Shown here: positions 27,515 to 34,759 of the stretch, piece by piece | Position numbering within the stretch: position 1 is the stretch's first letter | Layout: each line of letters opens with the position of its first letter | Assembly: GCA_945861385.1 (NCBI GenBank) | Contig: CAMAUI010000037.1 | Span: 1-37,702, forward strand | Reading direction: 5' to 3' | Length of the DNA stretch: 37,702 nucleotides | Source: Prosthecobacter debontii | GTDB lineage: Bacteria; Verrucomicrobiota; Verrucomicrobiia; Chthoniobacterales; Chthoniobacteraceae | Notes under the pieces: generated by a model | What the model was told of the DNA's origin: nothing | The model's input: only the letters and a program-made list of their open reading frames with translations | Databases searched by the model: none | Made by a program: the position numbers and the translations under genes

Positions 27515-27535
27515 TAAAAGCAATTTCCTTTCAGT
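27496..27535 (+). repeat. Perfect 20-bp tandem duplication just before the start codon
   Basis: AAAAGCAATTTCCTTTCAGT occurs at 27496-27515 and again at 27516-27535, one base before the ATG at 27537. The other copy of the leader (ending 34745) has the segment only once. No strong purine-rich ribosome-binding site is present in either unit. Duplication changes the spacing between leader and start codon. Confidence 0.9.
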
Positions 27536-27536
27536 C

Positions 27537-30500
27537 ATGAAAACCCGAAAAATTCGAAACCCGCTCTGCTTTTCGCGTTTGCGGTTCCTGCTCATTCCCA
27601 TGATTTGCGCCGTTGCGGCCGGGTTGTCCCTCCACCGGGCCGATGGTGGTACCATCGTCAATGTGGATGCCACCGCCCTGACGGTCTCGAACGGAACGGT
27701 GGTCAGCACGATGGCGAACAGCGGGACGGCGGGAATATTTAGCACCGTGGCGGGCCAGGTGGTGGCAACCAGCCATCCTTCCAACAACTATCCCGGCGTT
27801 GCGATCAAGGGGCTCGGCTTCGGTGTGGCGGACAAGATGAATGCCGCGCAACTCGCCCCGGCGGTGGGGCTGTCCGGCAACCAAGTACATAGTGTGCGGG
27901 CCTGGGTCTGGAACCCCGTCATCGGGGTCCGCGAAACGATCGTGTCGTGGGGACGCCGGGGCGGGCCCACCGGCACGAATTGCGGGTTTCACCACGGAAC
28001 GGACCCCGGTTACGGCGCGGTCGGCCACTGGAATGCCCCCGATGTCGGGTGGGGCACCATGAACGGCACCAACATCAACACCACCGCCGGGCGCTGGGTC
28101 CAACTTTCCTACACTTTCGATGGAACCACCTCGCGCGTCTATATTGACGGACTGCTGAGTAATGTGGATGCCCACGGCGCGCTCAATGTCCACGGCGAGT
28201 CGAATCCCATCGCGCTCGGCGCGGAGAACGAGACCGGCAATCCAAACACCGCCCCGATCCCCATGGACGGGACGATCGCCCGCGTTCAGGTCTTCAATAC
28301 CGTGATGAGCGATCAACAGATCCTTGACGCGTTCAACGCGGAGAAAGCGCTCTTTTTCGACGGCATTACGGATTTCACCGACACGGACGGCGACACGATC
28401 ATTGATGCCATCGAGGACCGCCACGCCTGCCTCAACAAAAATGTGCCGGATGCCGAGGCGGACCCGGACAGCGATGGGCTGAGCAACCTCCAGGAACTGG
28501 CGGGAGGCACCGACCCCTGCGATGCGGACAGCGACAATGATGGCTGGAACGACGGAGTGGAAGTCGCGGCCGGGAGCGATCCCAACGACGATGCGGATTA
28601 TCCGGGGGCTGTGGTTTCAGTCGTAAACCTCGATGCCACCAATCTGGGCGTGGCGAACGGGACCGTCATTACGACCATCGCCAACCCCGGGGATGCCGGG
28701 CTTTTCACGACGGTGGCGGGCACGGTGGTGGCGACGAGCCACCCGGCGAACAATAATCCGGGGGTCCTGATCCAGGGCCTGGGTTTCACCGGCGGCGACA
28801 AGATGACGGCCGCGCAACTCGCCCCTGCGGTGGGTCTTTCGGGCAATCAGGTCCACAGCGTCCGGGCATGGGTTTGGAACGGGGCCCTCGGCACCGAGGA
28901 GACCATCGTGGCCTGGGGGCGCCGCGGCGGCGGACCCAACGGCTCAAATTGCGCTTTTCACCAGGGATTGAGCGCCGATTTCGGGGCGGTGGGTCACTGG
29001 GGATCCCAGGATGTCCCCTACGGCACCATGAACGGGACCAGCATCGCTGCCACCGCGGGGCGCTGGGCGAACCTGGCCTACACTTTCGACGGGACCACCT
29101 CGCGGGTTTACATCAACGGCATCCTCAGCAACGTGGATGCTCACGGTGCCCTCAGCGTCCACGCGGAGTCGAACCCGGTCGCGCTCGGGGCGGAAAACGA
29201 GAGCGGCAACCCGGCCACCACCCCGGTTTCGCTGGATGGGACGATCGCGCGCGTGCAGGTCTTCAAGACCGTCAAAACCGCCCAGGAGATCCTTGACGCC
29301 TACAACGCAGAGGCTCCCCTGTTTCTCGACGGGGTCAACCCGAACGTGCCGCCGGTCGCGGTGAACGACACGGTCACGATGCACGCCAACGGGAAATTCC
29401 GTCTCAACGTGGTCGCCAACGACACCGGCGGGATCAACCGCTCGACGCTGCGGATCACCGCGGGGCCGTCCCACGGGTCTGCGGTGGCGCATCCAGACGG
29501 GACGATTTTCTATCAGCACACCACCGGCACGCCTGCCAGCGATGCGATCACCTATGCGGTGGACAATTTCACCGGGACCCTCACCTCCAGCGCGACGGTC
29601 ACGATCAACTTCACGACGAATTTTCGTTTCGACGCCGGCTTCGCGACGCTGCCGGCCCAGCCGCCGCCCACCGCTTACAGCCTCCAGGAGGCCTTCCCGG
29701 GAATCACCTTCCAGGGTCCGCATACCGCCGACACCGTGCGGGGAGATACGCGGAAGCTCTTTGTCGCGCAGGATGACGGGAGGGTTTACCTGATCCCGGA
29801 TGTCACCCAGACGCCCGCGACGAGTGTCCTCGTGCTCGATATCCGTACCGAGGTGGACTCCGCCGCGTTCGAGAAGGCGCTGAAGGGGATCGCGATTCAC
29901 CCCAACTGGGCGAACAACGGGTACATTTTTCTGACCTATGACACCCTCCAGGGAGGAGTGCGGGTGGCCCGGTTCACCTGCTCCACGAGTGCCCCCTACG
30001 TGGCCAATCCGGCATCGAAGGTGGTCCTGCTCGACCAGAACGCCGACAGCGGCATCCACAGCATCGGCCAGTGCCGGTTCGGACCGGACGGATACCTCTA
30101 CGTCGGCTTCGGCGACAACGGGGAGCAGAGCGACGCGGGAGACAATTCGCAGCATATTGATCGGAACCTCTGGTCCTCGATCATCAGGATCGACGTGGAC
30201 AAAAAGCCCGGGAGCTTTTTCCCGAACCCGGACCCGGCGCCCGGGGCGGACCCGGGTGGCTCGAACAACGACGCGGACCTCGTCATCCCTCGGGTGGGAG
30301 GAGGCACGAGCGGCGAGGCGTACTTCTCGATTCCACCGGACAATCCGTTACTCGACAAAGTGGCCAACGACGGGCGCGGGATCGGCAGCTTCAACGGGGT
30401 CGCTCTTACCCCCAACCAGGTGCGCACCGAGATCGCGATCATGGGGCAACGCAACCCGTGGAGCTTCTCGGCGGAGGACAACAACGGGGACGGCACGGTG

Positions 30501-32396
30501 GATGAAATCTGGGTGGCCGACGTGGGACGCAGCGCGCGGGAGGAACTCGCGATCTATCCCTTCCCGCTGGTGGACGGCGGCGGGGTTTACCGCGGCAACG
30601 GCGGCTGGGGGTGGCGCGAGGCGAATCTTGCGGGAGTCCGCAGCGGGCAGTTGCTCAATGGCGCCCCGGAGTCGGCCGCGACGCTGAACGAACCGTTCTA
30701 CACCTACGCTCACGGGGGCGGGGCATTCGACGGCTTTTCGGTGATCGCGGGGTCGCTCTACCGGAGCACGGCCAAGCCGCAGTTCACCGGGAAGTTCATT
30801 TTCGGGGACTACCTCAACGGTCATATCTGGACGCTGCAGAGGACCGGCGGAGCGCCGATCGTGGAGCGCCTCGCCGGAGAGGTGGGGCTGACGGGCTTCG
30901 CGGTGGACCCCTCCAACGGCGACATCCTGGTGGTGGACCGCGGGGCGGGAGGCTTCGGGGGAGCCGGAACCGGAAGCATCAAGCGCATCACGGTCGGAGT
31001 GGACGACTCCAGCTTCCCCGCGACGCTCACGAAGACGGGCTTTTTCGCCGACCTCGGCGACCTGACGCCCCAACCCGGGGCCGTGGCATACAATCCGAAC
31101 CTGCGTTTCTGGTCGGATTTCGCCGAGAAGAAGCGCTGGAGCCTGATCAAGAACACCACCGACACGATGGGATACTCGAAGGATGGCGTGTGGACTTTCC
31201 CCGCCGGCATGATCTGGGCGAAGCATTTCGACATGCCCACCGAGTGGGAAACCTTCACCCGGACCATCAACGGGGCGAATGTGATCGACCGGCGTCCGAA
31301 GCTCACTTCGCCGCGCCGGCGTCTCGAGACGCGTTTCCTGGTGAAAAATGCGGGCGATGCCTACGGAGTCTCCTACCGGTGGGAGAACATCAACACCGGG
31401 GTGCAGGGCGAGGCCAATCTCGCCGCAAACAACGGCGAGAGTTTCAATGTCGCCATCACGGTTGACGCGATACCCACGAATGTCGTGTGGCAGATTCCCT
31501 CGCGGGCGGCATGCACGAGTTGCCACACGGCACCGGCCGGCCATGCCCTTTCGTTCAACACGCGCCAACTCAATACCTCCGGTCAGATTGCGGGCATTTC
31601 TGGAAACTTCCTCGGGATGCTGAACACGGCGGGTTACCTGAGCGGATTCACGGGAAGCCCGTCATCGCTGCCGCGACACGTGCGGCCCGACGAGACGCGG
31701 TATTCGCACGAGGCGCGGGTGCGTTCCTATCTCGACGTGAACTGCTCCTACTGCCACCGCGCGGGCGGAACGGGCGGAGGCGTCTGGGATGGGCGGGGCC
31801 ACCTCACCCTGGCCCAGACGGGCCTGATCAACGGCTTGGTGGTCGATGGGTCCGCCAATCCGGGCCACCTCCTCGTCATCCCCGGCAACGTCAACAGCTC
31901 GGTCGTTTACAACCGCCTCTCGGCTTCCAACGGCTACACCCGCATGCCGCCACTGGCCACCAACGTGGTGGATCTCGAGGCCGCGCAGCTCATCTCCAAC
32001 TGGATCGCATCCGAGGTTCAGACTCATACCACCTACCAGCAGTGGCGGATCGCGCGCTTCGGCAATGGCACGTCGCCCGAAGGCGCGCCGGGCGCCGATC
32101 CCGACGGCGATGCGGGGGACAACAATTACGAATGGCTCGCCAACACGAATCCGAACGATCCATCGAGTTACTGGCGGCCGGTCATCCGGCACGAAGGGGC
32201 CAATGTCTTCCTCGACTTCGCGGGCCTCGGCAACCGGCGCGTCAGCGCCTTGCACTCCGTGGACCTCGTGAACTGGTTCCCGTGGGACGTGCCGGGCAAC
32301 GACGGGCTCCCGTTGGACCCGAACGCGATCCACTCCTTCATCGGTCCGCGCTCCGCCCCCGCCGAGTTCTTCCGCTTCAAGATTGACGAGAACTAA
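27537..32396 (+). CDS. LamG-LamG-TSP3-sugar dehydrogenase-cytochrome c fusion surface protein
   Basis: The 1619-residue exported protein starts MKTRKIRNPLCFS with a hydrophobic signal (FLLIPMICAVAAGLSL). Order of parts: LamG-like domain (about 37-275); Ca-binding thrombospondin type 3 repeats (279-356, DTDGDTIIDAIED, DSDNDGWNDGVE); a second, nearly duplicate LamG domain (360-600); a cadherin-like/Ig region (601-695, PPVAVNDTVTMHANG); a glucose/sorbosone dehydrogenase-type beta-propeller (about 715-1150, RKLFVAQDDGRVYLI, GIAIHPNW, GQCRFGPDGYLYVGFGDNG, MGQRNPWSF); and a c-type cytochrome-like part with C1326-T-S-C-H and C1403-S-Y-C-H. A Ca-binding-like stretch (DPDGDAGDNN) and a terminal module ending FFRFKIDEN follow. 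Such propellers usually oxidise sugars with PQQ; electrons could pass to the fused haem sites. Substrate is unknown. It may use the 72-nt leader upstream. Confidence 0.93.
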   Translation: MKTRKIRNPLCFSRLRFLLIPMICAVAAGLSLHRADGGTIVNVDATALTVSNGTVVSTMANSGTAGIFSTVAGQVVATSHPSNNYPGVAIKGLGFGVADKMNAAQLAPAVGLSGNQVHSVRAWVWNPVIGVRETIVSWGRRGGPTGTNCGFHHGTDPGYGAVGHWNAPDVGWGTMNGTNINTTAGRWVQLSYTFDGTTSRVYIDGLLSNVDAHGALNVHGESNPIALGAENETGNPNTAPIPMDGTIARVQVFNTVMSDQQILDAFNAEKALFFDGITDFTDTDGDTIIDAIEDRHACLNKNVPDAEADPDSDGLSNLQELAGGTDPCDADSDNDGWNDGVEVAAGSDPNDDADYPGAVVSVVNLDATNLGVANGTVITTIANPGDAGLFTTVAGTVVATSHPANNNPGVLIQGLGFTGGDKMTAAQLAPAVGLSGNQVHSVRAWVWNGALGTEETIVAWGRRGGGPNGSNCAFHQGLSADFGAVGHWGSQDVPYGTMNGTSIAATAGRWANLAYTFDGTTSRVYINGILSNVDAHGALSVHAESNPVALGAENESGNPATTPVSLDGTIARVQVFKTVKTAQEILDAYNAEAPLFLDGVNPNVPPVAVNDTVTMHANGKFRLNVVANDTGGINRSTLRITAGPSHGSAVAHPDGTIFYQHTTGTPASDAITYAVDNFTGTLTSSATVTINFTTNFRFDAGFATLPAQPPPTAYSLQEAFPGITFQGPHTADTVRGDTRKLFVAQDDGRVYLIPDVTQTPATSVLVLDIRTEVDSAAFEKALKGIAIHPNWANNGYIFLTYDTLQGGVRVARFTCSTSAPYVANPASKVVLLDQNADSGIHSIGQCRFGPDGYLYVGFGDNGEQSDAGDNSQHIDRNLWSSIIRIDVDKKPGSFFPNPDPAPGADPGGSNNDADLVIPRVGGGTSGEAYFSIPPDNPLLDKVANDGRGIGSFNGVALTPNQVRTEIAIMGQRNPWSFSAEDNNGDGTVDEIWVADVGRSAREELAIYPFPLVDGGGVYRGNGGWGWREANLAGVRSGQLLNGAPESAATLNEPFYTYAHGGGAFDGFSVIAGSLYRSTAKPQFTGKFIFGDYLNGHIWTLQRTGGAPIVERLAGEVGLTGFAVDPSNGDILVVDRGAGGFGGAGTGSIKRITVGVDDSSFPATLTKTGFFADLGDLTPQPGAVAYNPNLRFWSDFAEKKRWSLIKNTTDTMGYSKDGVWTFPAGMIWAKHFDMPTEWETFTRTINGANVIDRRPKLTSPRRRLETRFLVKNAGDAYGVSYRWENINTGVQGEANLAANNGESFNVAITVDAIPTNVVWQIPSRAACTSCHTAPAGHALSFNTRQLNTSGQIAGISGNFLGMLNTAGYLSGFTGSPSSLPRHVRPDETRYSHEARVRSYLDVNCSYCHRAGGTGGGVWDGRGHLTLAQTGLINGLVVDGSANPGHLLVIPGNVNSSVVYNRLSASNGYTRMPPLATNVVDLEAAQLISNWIASEVQTHTTYQQWRIARFGNGTSPEGAPGADPDGDAGDNNYEWLANTNPNDPSSYWRPVIRHEGANVFLDFAGLGNRRVSALHSVDLVNWFPWDVPGNDGLPLDPNAIHSFIGPRSAPAEFFRFKIDEN

Positions 32397-32429
32397 CCAA
32401 GCGGCGGCCTGTTCGAGCAGCGCCCCGCG

Positions 32430-32690
32430 GCGAAGACAGTTCCTTCCTCGTCCTCGATTCGGACTGCCGCCACGGAGAGCACCGCGCCCCACATAAAACC
32501 GCTGCCGAAGAAATGCTTGGCAAAGCGGAGCGGACGGCCATGTTCGCGACCGTCGCTGCAACGCATGAATCTCGCCAGATCCGACTCTCAACCCCGGAAA
32601 TCCACCGTTCGGAACAGCGAGGAAAACCACCTTCATCCTTCTTCCTTCATACTTCAGCCCTTCCCCTCCCCTTGCTCCCCCCAGCCCCCC
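32430..32690. repeat. Noncoding direct repeat upstream of the halogenase gene (copy C)
   Basis: This part of the 448-base gap 32397-32844 is related to 34419-34680 on the far side of the halogenase gene, same orientation. The best block, 32430-32506, matches 34419-34495 without gaps in about 69 of 77 bases by hand count. Further matches are CTTGGCAAA near 32516 and CGGAACAGCG near 32609 followed by a pyrimidine-rich tract. No codon-position bias separates the copies, so it looks noncoding. Confidence 0.75.
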
Positions 32691-32729
32691 TCATACCAAC
32701 TCGCAAAAACAATCAGACCCCCGGGAGGT

Positions 32730-32826
32730 GACTGCGAAGGGCGCGAAGGGCGCGGAGGAAAGAAACCGCGGCTCTCTTGCATCGCATCTTCGCGTCCTTC
32801 GCGCCCTTCGCGGTCGTTTTCTTTTT
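32730..32826 (+). terminator. Long hairpin with T-tract before the halogenase gene
   Basis: The arm 32730-32754 (starting GACTGCGAAGGGCGCGAAGG) pairs with 32791-32815 with two mismatched positions in 25, around a 36-base loop. TTTTCTTTTT follows at 32817-32826. This is the shape of an intrinsic terminator for transcripts coming from 27537-32396. Because it ends only 18 bases before the halogenase ATG it could also act as an attenuator. Similar GCGAAGG-rich inverted repeats are, from memory, common between genes in this phylum. Confidence 0.65.
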
Positions 32827-32844
32827 GGAAGATGGTTTAAGGCG

Positions 32845-34335
32845 ATGTTTTCACGACCGATCGGCAGCATCCTCGTACTGGGCGGCGGGAGCGCGGGACT
32901 GCTCGCGGCGCTGACGCTGCGGCGGCGATTTCCCGCGCTCGAGGTGCGCGTGGTGCGCAGCACGGACCTCGGAACGATCGGTGTGGGAGAGGGAACGACG
33001 GTGCTTTTTCCCGAGCACTTGTTCCGGCATCTCGGCCTCAGCATGGCGGATTTCTTTTCCATCGCTCAGCCGACGTGGAAGCTCGGGCTGCGGTTTTTTT
33101 GGGGTCCACGCGAGCGCTTCTTTTACACGTTCACAAATCAGTTCGATGCGCGGGTCACGGACCTGCCACTCGCCCACGGCTTCTACTGCGAGGAGTCATG
33201 CGACGACAGCGATCTTGTTTCGGCATTGGCCGCGCGTGACCGGTGTTTTCCGGATGGCGGCGGCTTTCCGAAGATCATTCCGGGATCGTTCGGCTTCCAT
33301 ATCGAGAACCAGAAACTGATCGCGTTTCTCGAAATCGCGTGCCGCGCCGCGGGTGTGGGCATTTCCGATGCGACCATCGAGCGTGTCGAGATGTGCGGGG
33401 AAAATGTCGCGGCGCTGCTCACCACCGCCGGCGAGCGCATGGAGGCGGATTTGTTTGTCGATGCGAGCGGCTTTCGGGCGGAACTGATCGGGCGGGCCCT
33501 CGGCGAACCGTGGGTGAGTTTCGACCGCGCGCTTTTCACGGACCGCGCGGTGATCGGTGGATGGGAGCGGACGACCGAGCCGATCCTGCCCTACACGACC
33601 GCGGAGACCATGGACGCGGGCTGGGCGTGGCAGATCGAGCACGAACACTTCATCAATCGCGGGTACGTCTATGCCTCATCGGCAATTTCCGACGATGCCG
33701 CGCGCGATGAACTCGTGGGCAAAAACCCGGGGATTGGCGACACGCGCGTGGTGAAATTTCGCAGCGGACGAGTCGCGCGGAATTTTGTGGGGAACGTCGT
33801 TGCCGTGGGCAATTCGAGCGGCTTCGTGGAGCCGCTCGAAGCGACGGCACTCGGGCAACTCGTGATCGAACTCCGCATCCTCGGCGATGTGCTCGTGGAT
33901 ACCCGGCTGCAGCCGACCGATTCGATGGTCGCGCTCTACAACCGCATGGTCGGCGAAACTTGGGACGCGATCCGCGATTTTCTCGCGATACACTACCGCT
34001 TCAACACGCGGCTCGACACGCCGTTCTGGCGGCAATGCCGCGCGGATACGGAAGTCGGCGATCTCGCGGATTTCCTCGCATTCTTCGCGGAGAACGGACC
34101 GAGCGGAATGGGACGCCGCCTGCTGCCGACGGGCTCGGAACTTTTCGGCCTGCAGGGTTACCTGGCCCTCCTGATCGGAATGCGCGTTCCGTTCCGCAGC
34201 AGCGGCAGCGCGAGCCAGGAGGAGCGACGGATTTGGGCGGATTTTGCGGCGCGGAACGGCGCCAGCGCAAAACGCAGTCTCACCGTCGCGCAATGCCTCA
34301 CGGCGGTCCGGCATCCGGCGTGGCAGTGGGTGTGA
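32845..34335 (+). CDS. Flavin-dependent tryptophan-halogenase-family protein
   Basis: The 496-residue protein starts MFSRPIGSILVLGGGSAG, with the FAD-binding GxGxxG-type loop at 13-18 (ATG 32845, preceded by TAAGG). TIGVGEGTT (44-52) and TWKLGLRFFWGP follow; K79 sits where PrnA-type halogenases have the Lys that holds hypohalous acid. The second signature WxWxI is W260-A-W262-Q-I264, but the next residue is Glu (E265) instead of the Pro of WxWxIP, followed by HEHFINRGYVYAS. SSGFVEPLEATALG (about 325-337) matches the region of the catalytic Glu in the family. The enzyme would use FADH2, O2 and halide; free tryptophan may not be its substrate. No flavin reductase or biosynthetic cluster is in the window. 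It lies between two related direct repeats. Confidence 0.9.
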   Translation: MFSRPIGSILVLGGGSAGLLAALTLRRRFPALEVRVVRSTDLGTIGVGEGTTVLFPEHLFRHLGLSMADFFSIAQPTWKLGLRFFWGPRERFFYTFTNQFDARVTDLPLAHGFYCEESCDDSDLVSALAARDRCFPDGGGFPKIIPGSFGFHIENQKLIAFLEIACRAAGVGISDATIERVEMCGENVAALLTTAGERMEADLFVDASGFRAELIGRALGEPWVSFDRALFTDRAVIGGWERTTEPILPYTTAETMDAGWAWQIEHEHFINRGYVYASSAISDDAARDELVGKNPGIGDTRVVKFRSGRVARNFVGNVVAVGNSSGFVEPLEATALGQLVIELRILGDVLVDTRLQPTDSMVALYNRMVGETWDAIRDFLAIHYRFNTRLDTPFWRQCRADTEVGDLADFLAFFAENGPSGMGRRLLPTGSELFGLQGYLALLIGMRVPFRSSGSASQEERRIWADFAARNGASAKRSLTVAQCLTAVRHPAWQWV

Positions 34336-34418
34336 CCATCTGCAGAAACGGAAAAACGCGCCTCCACCGCCGGGTTGCGACCAGCGCCCCGACTTCTGCA
34401 AGCCGGTCGAGACCCCCC

Positions 34419-34680
34419 GCGAAGACGGCTCCACCCTCGTCCTGAATTCGGACTGACGCCACGGAGAGCACCGCGCCCCACATATAACCGCTGCCCAGAC
34501 TTTCCAAAATACGGCTTGGCAAAACGTAGCGGAGGAGCATCCTTGCAAACACGAACAACACCTGAGTGAATGAATTCTGCGACTCCGCCTCGCCCCCGGC
34601 AAATCCGCCTCTCGGAACAGCGCGGAAGGCTCCGTTCATCCTTATTCCTTCATCATTCAACCTTTCCCCCCGCCCTCACT
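34419..34680. repeat. Noncoding direct repeat downstream of the halogenase gene (copy D)
   Basis: Copy D of the element described at 32430. It occupies most of the 424-base gap 34336-34759. The block GGAGAGCACCGCGCCCCACA (34463-34482) is identical to copy C. It runs into the 72-nt leader at 34674. A minus-strand open frame across it (about 120 codons) is probably fortuitous. Confidence 0.75.
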
Positions 34681-34745
34681 CCCCGACGCCCGTCCCCGTT
34701 CTGACCGCTTCCAGTGCGGCGGGCGCGATATCAATTTCCTTGCAG
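34674..34745 (+). promoter_or_regulatory. 72-nt leader shared with the region upstream of the 27537 gene
   Basis: Partner of 27443-27514; the shared end CAATTTCCTTGCAG is 14 bases before the ATG at 34760. No separate -10/-35 pair or strong ribosome-binding site could be assigned. Confidence 0.65.
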
Positions 34746-34759
34746 CCAAAAAACGAACC

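Noticed and set aside
34298..34660. Minus-strand frame of 120 codons across repeat copy D (MWGAVLSVASVRIQDEGG inside)
   Set aside because: The related copy C differs at first, second and third codon positions alike and does not keep the flanking frame, so I treat it as noncoding repeat; I have a vague memory of similar annotated proteins, so a search would be useful.
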